This document shows positions 43,780-56,795 of a stretch of DNA of 64,000 bases, one piece after another; position 1 is the stretch's first letter, and each line of letters opens with the position of its first letter. The translations under genes and the position numbers were made by a program. This DNA comes from Marmoricola sp. Lineage in GTDB: Bacteria > Actinomycetota > Actinomycetes > Propionibacteriales > Nocardioidaceae. The DNA is taken from positions 1-64,000 of the forward strand of contig JAOPXK010000044.1 of the NCBI GenBank assembly GCA_025965195.1. Direction: 5' to 3'. Under the pieces are notes generated by a model that saw only the letters and a program-made list of their open reading frames with translations, was not told the DNA's origin and ran no database searches.

Positions 43780-44637
43780 ATGACCGAGTCGGCACCAGCG
43801 CGCGCCCGCGTCGGGACTCCCGTTGACGGGGACCAGGTGTTGGGCTCCCTCTCCCCCAGCCGAGCCGGCGACTTCAAGACCTGCCCGCTGCTCTACCGGC
43901 TCCGCACCATCGACAAGCTGCCCGAGCGACCATCCCCCGATGCGGTGCGCGGGACCGTCGTGCACAAGGTGCTCGAGGACCTCTTCGACCTGCCCGCGGC
44001 CGACCGCACTCCCGAGCACGCCGAGGAGCTGGTCCAGGGCGCCTGGGAGCACGTGCTCGCCGAGGAACCACTTGCCGCGACCATGTTCAGCACCGCCGAC
44101 GGGCAGAGCACCGGCCTGGAGATCGCGGAGTGGCTCGCGTCCTGCCGCGAGGTGCTGCGGCGCTACTTCACTCTCGAGGACCCCCGGCAGCTCGAGCCCG
44201 CCGAGCGTGAGCTGTACGTCGAGACCCTGCTCGACACCAGGCTGTTGCTCCGCGGCATCGTCGACCGCATCGACGTGGCGCCCAACGGCGCGATCCGCGT
44301 CGTCGACTACAAGACCGGCCGGTCACCCGGCGAGGGCTGGGAGTCGAAGGCACTGTTCCAGATGCGGTTCTATGCGCTGGTGATCTGGCGCACCCGCGGC
44401 GTGATCCCCGCCGTCCTCCGGCTGATCTACCTCGGCAACGGCGAGATGGTCAGCTACTCGCCCGACGAGGCGGACCTGCTTGCGACCGAGCGGCTGGTCA
44501 AGGCGCTGTGGACCGCGATCGAGACGGCCCGCGAGACCGGCGAGTGGCAACCGAGTCCCAGCAAGCTCTGCGAGTGGTGCTCGTTCAAGGAGTTCTGCCC
44601 AGCGTTCGGTGGAACGCCTCCAGAGCTTCCGTCGTGA
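43780..44637 (+). CDS. RecB-family (PD-(D/E)XK) exonuclease with probable Fe-S cluster
   Basis: 285 residues. 'LSPSRAGDFKTCPLLYRLR' (first Cys), 'VRGTVVHKVLEDLF', nuclease motif 'GIVDRIDVAPNGAIRVVDYK' and 'QMRFYALVI', then 'CEWCSFKEFCPAF' supplying three more cysteines, the AddB/Cas4-like iron-sulfur pattern. Stand-alone nuclease of this type occurs at the same place in mycobacteria (Rv2119). Overlaps the convergent HAD gene by 53 bases. Confidence 0.9.
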   Translation: MTESAPARARVGTPVDGDQVLGSLSPSRAGDFKTCPLLYRLRTIDKLPERPSPDAVRGTVVHKVLEDLFDLPAADRTPEHAEELVQGAWEHVLAEEPLAATMFSTADGQSTGLEIAEWLASCREVLRRYFTLEDPRQLEPAERELYVETLLDTRLLLRGIVDRIDVAPNGAIRVVDYKTGRSPGEGWESKALFQMRFYALVIWRTRGVIPAVLRLIYLGNGEMVSYSPDEADLLATERLVKALWTAIETARETGEWQPSPSKLCEWCSFKEFCPAFGGTPPELPS

Positions 44638-45264
44638 CCCCGGCGAGGGACTCCACGAACACCCGGCGCTCGCCGTCGAGGATCGGCACATGGTTCGGCA
44701 CGCAGAGCACCACGCATCCGGCGGACTCCGCCGACCGGGCACCGGTGTTGGAGTCCTCGATCGCCACACAGTCCGCTGGATCGACTCCGAGCATCCGGGC
44801 CGCCTTCAGGTAGGGCTCGGGATGCGGCTTGCCCTGGCTGACCGCGTCACCGGTCACGACCGCCGAGAACGTGCCCGGTGGGAGCGCTTCAAGGGCTGGC
44901 GAGACGAAGCGCCGGTAGGACATCGTCACCAGGGCACACGGCACGCCATGGGTCCGGAGATCGGCGAGGAGCTCGAGCGAACCGGCGGTCCAGGGCACCC
45001 GGTCCCCCATCCGGACGACGACCCGGTCGAGCAGCTGCTCCACGATATCGGCAGGCTCGACGTCGATGCCGGCATGCTCGCGGATGTAGCGGGCCGAGTC
45101 GATCAGGTCGTTGCCGACCAGCTTGAGGGCATGCTCGTCGGACCAGCTCCCGCCGTAGGACTCGATGAGGGCGTACTCCGACTCGATCCAGTAGGGCTCG
45201 GTGTCGACCAGGGTGCCGTCCATGTCCCAGAGGACTGCCGAGATCGATCTGTCAGTCAGCTCCA

Positions 45265-45265
<1 letters not shown>
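44585..45265 (-). CDS. HAD-superfamily phosphatase (beta-PGM/CbbY-like)
   Basis: 226 residues from MELTDRSISAV. Motif I 'WDMDGTLVDTEPYW', motif II 'VTMSYRR' and motif III/IV 'GKPHPEPYLKAARMLGVDP' with 'AIEDSNTGARSAESAG'. The ATG shares an A with the metH stop (TGATG), so it is coupled to metH. Phosphomonoesterase; the substrate is not evident. Confidence 0.88.
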
Positions 45266-49005
<3,740 letters not shown>

Positions 49006-49110
49006 ATGCGTTCCTAACGGAAGGTGTGGACAACCAGACTAGGCAGCGACACCCGCTCACCGAGCCCGTTTCCGCATGGTGACACGTGCGTGCGTGGATA
49101 GTGTTGGTGG

Positions 49111-49977
49111 GTGATCGAGATCGACGATGCAACAGACCTGGTGAACCCGGTGATGATCAGCGCCTTCGAAGGCTGGAATGACGCTGCCGCTGCTGCCACC
49201 GGGGTGATCGACCACCTCATCGACGTGTGGGGTGCGCGAGTCGTCGCTGCGATCGACCCGGAGGAGTTCTACGACTTCCAGATGAACCGCCCGCTGATCG
49301 GCACCGGCGAGGACGGCATGCGCACGCTGACGTGGCCGTCGACCCAGATCTACGTGGCCCGACCGCCCGGCTCGCACCGCGACGTGCTGCTCCTGCGCGG
49401 GATCGAACCGAACATGCGCTGGCGTCAGTTCTGCGCCGAGCTGCTCGCCGCTGCCGACGACTTCGGGGTGAACCTGGTCGTGACGCTGGGGGCGCTGCTG
49501 GCCGAGACACCGCACACCCGGCCCATCCAGGTCAGCGGTACGGCGACCGAGCTCGATCTCGAGGACCGGCTGAAGCTGGAGCCCTCGACGTACGAAGGTC
49601 CGACCGGGATCGTCGGGGTCTTCCAGGACGCCTGCACCCGGCTGGACATCCCGGGTGTCTCGTTCTGGGCCGCCGTTCCCCACTACCTGCCCCAGCCGCC
49701 GTGCCCGAAGGCGACGCTGGCGCTGATCGGCGAGATCGAGGACCTGCTCGAGCTCAGCATCCCGCTGGGCGACCTCCCGGAGGAGAGCCGGGCCTGGGAG
49801 CGCGGTGTCGAGGAGCTTGCCGAGGAGGACGAGGACATCGCGGAGTACGTCCGCAGCCTCGAGGAGAACCAGGACACCGCCGAGCTCCCGGAGGCGAGCG
49901 GCGACGCGATCGCAAAGGAGTTCGAGCGCTACCTCAAGCGGCGGGAGAACCCGGGCAGCGGTGGCTCCGCCGGGTGA
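49111..49977 (+). CDS. PAC2 family protein
   Basis: 288 residues, GTG start. 'MISAFEGWNDAAAAATGVID' and 'RDVLLLRGIEPNMRWRQF' are PAC2 hallmarks, with 'LLAETPHTRPIQVSG'. Relatives are proteasome-assembly-chaperone-like proteins, and Rv2125 sits at the same place. Acidic C-terminal region. A chaperone role with the 20S proteasome is suggested by family name and neighbourhood only. Confidence 0.88.
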   Translation: MIEIDDATDLVNPVMISAFEGWNDAAAAATGVIDHLIDVWGARVVAAIDPEEFYDFQMNRPLIGTGEDGMRTLTWPSTQIYVARPPGSHRDVLLLRGIEPNMRWRQFCAELLAAADDFGVNLVVTLGALLAETPHTRPIQVSGTATELDLEDRLKLEPSTYEGPTGIVGVFQDACTRLDIPGVSFWAAVPHYLPQPPCPKATLALIGEIEDLLELSIPLGDLPEESRAWERGVEELAEEDEDIAEYVRSLEENQDTAELPEASGDAIAKEFERYLKRRENPGSGGSAG

Positions 49978-49985
49978 CCCGGCCG

Positions 49986-50008
49986 GTGATCGAGCTTGTC
50001 GAGATCAG
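49986..50008 (-). repeat. dispersed palindromic element between PAC2 gene and mshC
   Basis: Perfect match to the prcB copy (GTGATCGAGCTTGTCGAGAT then CAG). A second truncated unit TGATCTCGACC lies immediately beside it (minus strand from 50018), and its TGA is the mshC stop. Lies between convergent genes. Confidence 0.75.
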
Positions 50009-50015
50009 GTCGAGA

Positions 50016-51284
50016 TCAGAGCCTGATGCCCAGAGCCGCGTCCGCCAGGACCCGAATCACGGCCCCGGCTCCGGCCTCAGCGGTGTCGCCGTCGTTGGTC
50101 GTGCCGGCCCACTGCTGGATGCGGCGGACGGCGGACGGGGCGTCGAGGTCGTTGGCCAGATCAGCGAGTACGTCGGTCACGGTGCCGGAGGTTGGCGCAC
50201 CGGTCGGACGCGCAACTGCCTCACGGATTGATGCGAGCAGCGCTGTCGCCTCGATGAGATCGGAGTCGAACCACTCCCAGTCGCTGCGGTAGTGATGTCC
50301 GAGCAGGGCCAGCCGGATCGCCATCGGGTCGGTGCCGGCAAGGCGGAGCTTGGAGACGAGCACGAGATTGCCCTTGGACTTCGACATCTTCTCGCCGTCG
50401 AGGGCAACCATCCCGGCATGCACGTAGGCCCGTGCGAACGGCCCTGCGGGATCGGCGACCTGAGCTTCGGAGGCGCTCATCTCGTGATGAGGGAAGACCA
50501 GGTCGCTGCCGCCACCTTGTACGTCGATGGCCCGGCCGAGGTGCTCGCGCGCAATCGAGGAGCACTCAATGTGCCAGCCGGGGCGGCCGCGCCCGAGCGA
50601 GGTGTCCCAGGCCGGCTCGCCGGGCCGCTCGCCCTGCCAGAGCAGGCAGTCGAGCGGGTCCTTCTTGCCGGGACGATCGGGGTCTCCCCCGCGGTCGGCG
50701 AAGATCGCCATCATCTGGTCGCGGTCCCAGCCGGACACGCCACCGAACGACGGGTCGCTGTGCACCGAGAAGTAGAGGTCACCGTCGACGTCGTACACAC
50801 TGCCGGTCTGCTTGAGCCGCTCGACCATCTCGACGACGAGCGGGATCGCCTCGACCGCGCCGACGTAGTTGTCAGGGGCCAGTACGCGCAGGGCTTCCAT
50901 GTCGTCCCGGAACAGCTGTGTCTCGCGCTCGGCGAGGGCGACCCAGTCCTCTCCGGTCGCGTTCGCACGCTCCAGCAGCGGGTCGTCGACGTCGGTGACG
51001 TTCTGCACGTAGCGGACGTCGTGGCCAGCCGATCGCCAGGCCCGGTTCAGCAGGTCGAAGGCGACATAGGTCGCGGCATGACCCATGTGGGTCGCGTCGT
51101 ACGGGGTGATCCCGCAGACGTACATCCGGGCCGCACCACCAGCAACAGGCGTGACCTCCTCGACGGTGCCGGACCCCGAGTTGTGCAGGCGTACCTCGGG
51201 TCCGCGGACGGTCCCACCGATACTCCCACCCACGCTCCCACGCCTACTGGGGGCAGGGACGACGGGAGAGGTCCATGCGCGCAT
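50016..51284 (-). CDS. mshC: mycothiol ligase MshC
   Basis: 422 residues. CysRS-like: '[20 protein letters not shown]' (HIGH-like), zinc ligands in CGITPYD, HIECS and [10 protein letters not shown], and 'EKMSKSKGN'. Joins cysteine to GlcN-Ins in mycothiol synthesis, ATP-dependent. About 40 N-terminal residues are variable. Its stop codon sits in repeat sequence. Confidence 0.96.
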   Translation of the reverse strand: MRAWTSPVVPAPSRRGSVGGSIGGTVRGPEVRLHNSGSGTVEEVTPVAGGAARMYVCGITPYDATHMGHAATYVAFDLLNRAWRSAGHDVRYVQNVTDVDDPLLERANATGEDWVALAERETQLFRDDMEALRVLAPDNYVGAVEAIPLVVEMVERLKQTGSVYDVDGDLYFSVHSDPSFGGVSGWDRDQMMAIFADRGGDPDRPGKKDPLDCLLWQGERPGEPAWDTSLGRGRPGWHIECSSIAREHLGRAIDVQGGGSDLVFPHHEMSASEAQVADPAGPFARAYVHAGMVALDGEKMSKSKGNLVLVSKLRLAGTDPMAIRLALLGHHYRSDWEWFDSDLIEATALLASIREAVARPTGAPTSGTVTDVLADLANDLDAPSAVRRIQQWAGTTNDGDTAEAGAGAVIRVLADAALGIRL

Positions 51285-51317
51285 GAGCGCAGCCTACTGA
51301 ACAGGTCCGGACGACTT

Positions 51318-52094
51318 TCAGAACGGGGGCCACGGGATGGACGGCCAGCCGTCCTCGGGCACCGGGAACGACGCGGCGTGGAGCAGCCGGTCGCAGCGAC
51401 GCTTGAGCGCCCGGAGCTCGACGGTCGACAGCAGTACGGCGAGCTCGTCACCCAGCGCGCCCTTGAGACCGGCCCGGACAGCAGCGACACCGGAGGTCTC
51501 CTCGTTGTTCAGGGGCAGACCGGCCCAGCCCCACAACACCGTGCGGAGCTTGTCGTCCTCGTGGAAGCAGATCCCGTGGTCGACGCCGTACCGGTGCCCG
51601 TCCTCCATCGCGAGCACGTGGCCACCTTTGCGGTCGGTGTTGTTGACGAGGACGTCGAAGACAGCCATCCGTCGCAGCGGCGCGGAGTCCTCGTGGATCA
51701 GCGACACCGGCCGGTCGTGGTTGTCGTGCGCGTCGAGCACGTGCAGGAAACCCGCCGGTACCGACCGTCCCGGCACCACGTCGACCGGCGAGGCATCAGC
51801 GGACGGCTCCTGCCAGAGCTGGACCATGCCGGGCCCGGCAGGACCTTCGCGCAACAGCGTCAGGGGGACGACGTTCCAGTCCATCTCCGAGGAGATCAGC
51901 CACGCGGCGTACTCCCGGCCGGCCAGCGAACCGTCCGGGAAGTCCCAGAGCGGCCGCTCCCCCGACACAGGCTTGTAGACCGCCTGGACGGCGTCGTCGC
52001 CGGAGCCGACGTTGCACAGGTAGGTGTGGTTGGACGCCGGCATGATCCTGCCGAGGAGCTCGATCGGCCCCTCGGCCAGGACTGCCCGGCTCAC
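51318..52094 (-). CDS. SCO1664 family protein (kinase-like fold)
   Basis: 258 residues from the GTG at 52094, eight bases after the DUF3090 stop. 'NHTYLCNVGSGDDAVQAVYK', 'LWDFPDGSLAGREYAAWLIS', 'VFDVLVNNTDRKGGHVL' and 'YGVDHGICFHEDDKLRTVLW' follow the PI3/4-kinase-like ATP-fold pattern (NNxDRKxGH, DHG). Part of a conserved actinobacterial trio; function unknown. Confidence 0.85.
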   Translation of the reverse strand: MSRAVLAEGPIELLGRIMPASNHTYLCNVGSGDDAVQAVYKPVSGERPLWDFPDGSLAGREYAAWLISSEMDWNVVPLTLLREGPAGPGMVQLWQEPSADASPVDVVPGRSVPAGFLHVLDAHDNHDRPVSLIHEDSAPLRRMAVFDVLVNNTDRKGGHVLAMEDGHRYGVDHGICFHEDDKLRTVLWGWAGLPLNNEETSGVAAVRAGLKGALGDELAVLLSTVELRALKRRCDRLLHAASFPVPEDGWPSIPWPPF

Positions 52095-52101
52095 CCCTGC
52101 G

Positions 52102-52692
52102 TCATCTCGGTGTACGCCGGAATCCGTTGGCGCGCGGACACAGATGCCCATCCGGATCGATCGGACCACCACAGAACTGGCACGACGGCCGGCCCGAGGA
52201 GACCACCGCGGCGGCGCGCTCGCAGAACGACCGGGCCAGACCGGCGGGCAACCGGACGAGCAGGACCTCCTCCGGATCGGGCTCGTCGATCGGAAGGGCG
52301 AGCAGGCCCTCCTCGTCGGACTCGATCGCCACGTTCGCTTCGGTGACCGGAAAGATCTCGACGACCACGCGCTCGTCCTCGGCGTCCCACGAGAGCGTGA
52401 TCGTGCCCGCCCGGAACTCTTCGACGATCGGCTGCTCGAGCGGATCGACGTCGGACAGGCCGACCGGCGTGACCGCGGGAACCGTGCTCTGGGAGTCCCC
52501 CGACGCGATCAGCTCGTCGAGGAGCTCATCGATCCGTTCGCCCAGGATCTGGACCTGCTGCTTCTCCAGCGCCACGCTCGTGACGCGCGGGCCGCTGCGT
52601 GCCTGAAGGAAGAACGTCCGGCCTCCGGGCGGGCCGACGGTCCCGGCGACGAAACGCTCGGGAGGGTCGAAACTGTGCACGACGGGCGCCAT
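52102..52692 (-). CDS. DUF3090 family protein
   Basis: 196 residues. 'PERFVAGTVGPPGGRTFFLQ', 'VALEKQQVQILGERIDELLD' and a C-terminal zinc-ribbon 'CQFCGGPIDPDGHLCPRANG'. Matches the DUF3090 family that travels with an MSMEG_4193 phosphomutase and an SCO1664 protein. Nine bases after the phosphomutase gene. Function unknown. Confidence 0.9.
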   Translation of the reverse strand: MAPVVHSFDPPERFVAGTVGPPGGRTFFLQARSGPRVTSVALEKQQVQILGERIDELLDELIASGDSQSTVPAVTPVGLSDVDPLEQPIVEEFRAGTITLSWDAEDERVVVEIFPVTEANVAIESDEEGLLALPIDEPDPEEVLLVRLPAGLARSFCERAAAVVSSGRPSCQFCGGPIDPDGHLCPRANGFRRTPR

Positions 52693-52701
52693 GCTCCGAG
52701 C

Positions 52702-53436
52702 CTATGCGGTGGGTGTCGCCGGTGTGACCGGGGCCGGGCCGGCATCGCCCCCGATGACGGCGTCACCGTCGTGCACTGGCTTGCGGCGACGGCCCTGCCT
52801 GCGTGGGGTCGCCAGGTGCGCGAGGTTGCCGGAGTGCGAGTTCATCATCACCACGAAGGTGCGGCGAGAGGTGTAGCGGATCACCGACAGCGAGGCCGGC
52901 TCGACAACGATCCGCTGGAAGAGGTCGAGGTGCATCCCGAGTGCGTCGGCGAGGACCGACTTGATGATGTCGCCATGGGAGACGGCCAGCCAGACGGCCT
53001 CGGGCCCGACCTCCGCGTCGACGCCGGCGTCCCAGTCCCGGACGGCCGCAACGGCGCGTGCTGCCATCTCGGCCATCGACTCGCCGCCCGGAAAGCGGGT
53101 GCCGGCCGGGTTCGTCTGGACGTTCTTCCAGAGCTTGTCCTTGACGAGGTGCTGCAGCTGCTGCCCGGCCCAGTCGCCGTAGTCGCACTCGTTGAGCCCC
53201 CGGTCGGTCTGCAGCTTCGTCGTGGACTCCGCCAGCAGGATCTTCGCGGTCTCGCGGCATCGTTCCAGCGGGCTCGTGACGGCCGCGGCGAGGTCCAGTC
53301 CGGTCAGTCGCTCGGCCGCCGCCTTCGCCTGCGCGATGCCGGTCTCGTCGAGGTGGACTCCCTTGGTGCGCCCTGCGAGTACGCCGGTCGCGTTCGCCTG
53401 GGTGCGACCGTGCCGGGCCAGGATGACTGTTGCCAT
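52702..53436 (-). CDS. histidine phosphatase (MSMEG_4193/phosphoglycerate mutase-like)
   Basis: 244 residues from MATVILARHGRT. Catalytic RHG motif (R8-H9-G10), 'TSPLERCRETA' and second histidine 'VSHGDIIKSVLA'. C-terminal tail of about 35 residues is basic then Pro/Ala-rich. First gene of the trio with DUF3090 and the SCO1664-type protein. Substrate unknown. Confidence 0.9.
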   Translation of the reverse strand: MATVILARHGRTQANATGVLAGRTKGVHLDETGIAQAKAAAERLTGLDLAAAVTSPLERCRETAKILLAESTTKLQTDRGLNECDYGDWAGQQLQHLVKDKLWKNVQTNPAGTRFPGGESMAEMAARAVAAVRDWDAGVDAEVGPEAVWLAVSHGDIIKSVLADALGMHLDLFQRIVVEPASLSVIRYTSRRTFVVMMNSHSGNLAHLATPRRQGRRRKPVHDGDAVIGGDAGPAPVTPATPTA

Positions 53437-53515
53437 GCGCGCGAGCCTACGCATGCCGGGCGGATGCGTTGAGTGTGTCTCCCCCAGCGATCATCGCAAT
53501 GCGTAGCCTGAGCAC

Positions 53516-54496
53516 GTGATTGTCGACAACGCCCTGTATCGCAACGGCCGTCGGGTCGACTGCGGTCTGCCCACCGATGACCTGGCCGGCGTACGAACCC
53601 TGGCCACGGGCCCGGGCGACTTCGTCTGGGTCGGTCTCTTCGAGCCCGAGCCGGATGAGCTCGAAGCGGTCGCTGACCTCTACGACCTGCACCCGCTGGC
53701 GGTCGAGGATGCACTGAGTGCGCACCAGCGTCCCAAGCTCGAGCGGTACGACGACTCACTCTTCATGGCCCTCAAGACGCTCTGGTACGTCGATGAGGAG
53801 GATGCCGTCGAGACCGGTGAGATCAACCTCTTCGTCGGCGAGAAGTTCGTGATCAGTGTCCGGCACGGTTCCGGCGCCGGCCTCCACGAGGCCAGGCTCG
53901 AGCTGGAGAAGATGGAGAACGTGTTGATGCACGGGCCGTCGGCCGTCGTCTACGCGATCTGTGACCAGGTCGTCGACCGCTACGAAGAGGTCGGCGAGGA
54001 CCTCACCGAGGACGTGGACGAGGTGGAGGCGTCGGTCTTCTCCGCGGTGCGTACCAACGACGCGGCCCGGATCTATGTCTTGAAACGCGAGCTCGCGGAG
54101 GTACGTCGAGCCGTCCTCCCGCTCAGGGAGCCGATCAGCCGGTTCGCGACCGGTACCGTGCCGGGCATCGATCCCGAAGCGGGTCCGTACTTCCGTGATG
54201 TCGGTGACCACCTCGCGAAGGTCGCGGAGATCGCCGATGGGCTCGACCTGCTGCTCTCGACGGCTTTCGAGGCCCACCTGGCGCAGATCTCGATCCAGCA
54301 GAACGACGACATGCGCAAGATCTCGGCTGCGGTCGGCCTGATCGCCGCACCGACCCTGGTGGCCGGCATCTACGGGATGAACTTCACGCACATGCCCGAG
54401 CTGAACTGGATGCTCGGCTACCCGATGTCGATCCTGTTGATGCTCGCGAGCTCACTCGCGATCTTCATCATCAGCAAGCGCTCCGGCTGGCTCTAG
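53516..54496 (+). CDS. CorA family magnesium/cobalt transporter
   Basis: 326 residues, GTG start. Long cytosolic N-terminal part, then two C-terminal helices with the signature 'YGMNFTHMPEL' and end 'ISKRSGWL'. Pentameric Mg channel of the inner membrane. Its stop shares CTAG with the convergent uppP. Confidence 0.92.
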   Translation: MIVDNALYRNGRRVDCGLPTDDLAGVRTLATGPGDFVWVGLFEPEPDELEAVADLYDLHPLAVEDALSAHQRPKLERYDDSLFMALKTLWYVDEEDAVETGEINLFVGEKFVISVRHGSGAGLHEARLELEKMENVLMHGPSAVVYAICDQVVDRYEEVGEDLTEDVDEVEASVFSAVRTNDAARIYVLKRELAEVRRAVLPLREPISRFATGTVPGIDPEAGPYFRDVGDHLAKVAEIADGLDLLLSTAFEAHLAQISIQQNDDMRKISAAVGLIAAPTLVAGIYGMNFTHMPELNWMLGYPMSILLMLASSLAIFIISKRSGWL

Positions 54497-55320
54497 GTCG
54501 CAGACATCACACTGGTCGCGAGCAACCCGACCAGGACGAGCCCGAGCAGCACCCGGTAGGGCACGAACGCCCCGATGCTGTGGTGGGCAACGAACTTGAG
54601 CAGCCAGGCGATCGCGGCGTACGCGACGATGAAGCTGACCACGGTGCCGACGAGGGTCTGGCCGACCGAGATGCTTCCGCCGAGCGCGTCCTTCATCTCG
54701 AAGAGGCCGGCCGCCAGCAGGGCCGGGATCGAGAGGAAGAAGGACAGCCGGGTCGCGGCGACGCGGTCGAGGCCGCGCAGCAGGCCCATCGAGATGGTTG
54801 CACCGGATCGGGAGACACCCGGCACCAGGGCAACACACTGGACGAGGCCGACCATGATGGCGTCCTTGAGACCGAGCTGCTCCTCCGTGCGGGACTGGCG
54901 GCCGCGCTGCTCGGCGTACAGCATCACCGCGCTCCACACGATCAGCGCGACAGCGACGACCCACAGCGACCGGAGGTCGTTCTTGATGACGTCCTTGAAC
55001 GCCAGGCCCACGATCCCGATCGGGATGGAGCCGACGATCACGTACCAGCCCATCCGGTGGTCGAAGGTGCCGCGGTACTCCGGCTTGACGAGGCCCTTGC
55101 ACCAGGCCGAGGCGATCCGCCAGATGTCGCCCCAGAAATAGACGATGACCGCGACGATCGCGCCCATCTGGATGACCGCGGTGAAGCCGGTGACGTCCTT
55201 GTGGGACGGGTTCAGCCCGAGGATCTTCTCCACGATCGTGAGGTGACCGGTGCTGGAGACGGGAAGGAACTCGGTGAGCCCCTCCACGATGCCGAGGATG
55301 ACGGCGTCGAGGTAGTTCAT
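54493..55320 (-). CDS. uppP: undecaprenyl-diphosphatase UppP
   Basis: 275 residues, about eight membrane helices. 'EGLTEFLPVSSTGHLTIV' and 'PGVSRSGATISMGLLRGL' are the two active-site motifs. Dephosphorylates undecaprenyl-PP for cell-wall lipid-carrier recycling, and gives low-level bacitracin resistance. Same position as Rv2136c. Confidence 0.95.
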   Translation of the reverse strand: MNYLDAVILGIVEGLTEFLPVSSTGHLTIVEKILGLNPSHKDVTGFTAVIQMGAIVAVIVYFWGDIWRIASAWCKGLVKPEYRGTFDHRMGWYVIVGSIPIGIVGLAFKDVIKNDLRSLWVVAVALIVWSAVMLYAEQRGRQSRTEEQLGLKDAIMVGLVQCVALVPGVSRSGATISMGLLRGLDRVAATRLSFFLSIPALLAAGLFEMKDALGGSISVGQTLVGTVVSFIVAYAAIAWLLKFVAHHSIGAFVPYRVLLGLVLVGLLATSVMSAT

Positions 55321-55468
55321 CGTGAGGCGACCCTTTCACTGGTCAACACTGGCATTCGTCCAGCACGGGCCGGTCACCGGCCGCGGCACACACTACGCAC
55401 CAGACCTGACGAATACCTGACGGCGAGCCGGTACGCCTTGAGTGCGGGTCGCTGGATAGCGTTGGGCC

Positions 55469-56422
55469 ATGCAACAGCGGTCCCTCGGCAACACCGGTCT
55501 CAAGGTCTCGCGCCTCGGGCTGGGCACGCTCACGTGGGGACGCGACACGGACGAGCACGAGGCGCGTGACCAGCTCGTCTCCTTCATCGAGGCCGGCGGC
55601 AACCTGATCGACACCGCTGCCGGCTATGGCGACGGCGACTCGGAGCGGTTGCTGGGCCAGCTCCTCGGTGACGTCGTCCCTCGCGAGGATGTCGTGCTCG
55701 CGACCAAGGCCGGCATCAGCCGGCTGCGTGGTGAGCGCGAGACGAACGCCTCCCGCGGCTTCCTGCTGAACTCCCTCGACGCCTCGCTGAAGCGACTGGG
55801 CGTCGACCACATCGATCTGTGGCAGGTGCACACCTGGGTCGATGACGTGCCGCTCGAGGAGACGCTGACTGCTCTCGACCATGCGGTCGCCTCCGGACGG
55901 GTGTCCTATGTCGGGGTCTCCAACTACACCGGCTGGCAGTCCGCGCAGGCGGCGACCTGGCAGCGGTGTGCTCCGGGTCGGGCCACTCTCGCATCCAACC
56001 AGGTCGAGTACTCCCTGCTCAGTCGGGGCGCAGAGGCCGAGGTGATTCCGGCCGCACAGGCGATGGGCCTCGGCGTACTTCCATGGTCCCCGCTGGGTCG
56101 TGGCGTGCTCACGGGCAAGTACCGCACCGGCACCCCGGCGGACTCCCGGGCAGCATCGCCACACTTCGCGAACTTCGTCGGCCACCATCTCAACGAGGGC
56201 ACTGCGCGGATCGTCGAAGCGGTGGCACGGGCCGCCGACGGACTCGGTTGGTCGCCGCTGGAGGTGGCACTGTCGTGGGTCCGCGACAGGCCGGGGGTGA
56301 CGGCGCCCATCATCGGAGCCCGTACGGCGGCCCAGCTGCGCGCCTCGCTGCTGGTCGAGGAGTGCGAGCTCCCCCAAGAGATCATCGATGCCCTCGACGA
56401 CGTGTCAGGAGCCGAGTCTTGA
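55469..56422 (+). CDS. aldo/keto reductase
   Basis: 317 residues. 'LGLGTLTWGRDTDEHEA', catalytic tetrad in 'DTAAGYGDGDSERLLG' (D, Y), 'LATKAGI' (K) and 'LWQVHTWVDD' (H), NADPH-binding C-terminal 'IIGARTAAQLRASL'. YajO/Tas-like reductase, substrate unknown. Overlaps the next gene (TTGA). Confidence 0.92.
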   Translation: MQQRSLGNTGLKVSRLGLGTLTWGRDTDEHEARDQLVSFIEAGGNLIDTAAGYGDGDSERLLGQLLGDVVPREDVVLATKAGISRLRGERETNASRGFLLNSLDASLKRLGVDHIDLWQVHTWVDDVPLEETLTALDHAVASGRVSYVGVSNYTGWQSAQAATWQRCAPGRATLASNQVEYSLLSRGAEAEVIPAAQAMGLGVLPWSPLGRGVLTGKYRTGTPADSRAASPHFANFVGHHLNEGTARIVEAVARAADGLGWSPLEVALSWVRDRPGVTAPIIGARTAAQLRASLLVEECELPQEIIDALDDVSGAES

Positions 56423-56673
56423 GCCGTCCTCCCGGTTTCCGGATGACAGCGCCCGTCAGAAGGGCACTGCGCGCCGGGGTGGAGTACGAGTTCGACCAGA
56501 TGGTGATCAGCCGGGAGCTCTCCCGCAACGCCGTGACCCGGATGCTCGTCGAACGCATCGAGCGTGAGGGCTGGGAGCTCGACCGCCTCCGCCTCTCCGC
56601 CGACGGCACCCGTCGGGTGATCCTCCGCCGCAAGATCATCCGCCAGCGGTCGATGTTCTACGACTACTACTAG
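56419..56673 (+). CDS. DUF5703 family protein
   Basis: 84 residues from TTG at 56419, which has AGGAG seven bases upstream and overlaps the reductase stop; ATG at 56443 is the alternative. 'EYEFDQMVISRELSRNAVTR' and 'GTRRVILRRKIIRQR' match the short actinobacterial DUF5703 family next to uppP. Function unknown. Confidence 0.82.
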   Translation: MSRPPGFRMTAPVRRALRAGVEYEFDQMVISRELSRNAVTRMLVERIEREGWELDRLRLSADGTRRVILRRKIIRQRSMFYDYY

Positions 56674-56679
56674 CTCGCC

Positions 56680-56788
56680 GACCCGTCAGAAGTTCACGCT
56701 GCAACAACCCTGACCCGTCAGAACATCATCTGCCTCTCGTGAAGTCCTGACGGGTGAGGGCGATGTGACCGTGAAGTTCTGACGGGTC
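56680..56788. repeat. nested inverted repeat, likely bidirectional terminator
   Basis: Outer arms of 19 bases, GACCCGTCAGAAGTTCACG (56680-56698) and its complement at 56770-56788, pair with one mismatch. An inner pair GACCCGTCAG (56712-56721) and CTGACGGGT (56747-56755) nests within. Fills the gap between the convergent DUF5703 and M20 genes. A single GACCCGTCAG also occurs at 41591-41600. Confidence 0.75.
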
Positions 56789-56795
56789 GGCGGAA

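Noticed and set aside
49006-49110. Possible cobalamin riboswitch upstream of metH
   Set aside because: Only 105 bases, shared with a divergent gene, and no B12-box-like sequence seen.
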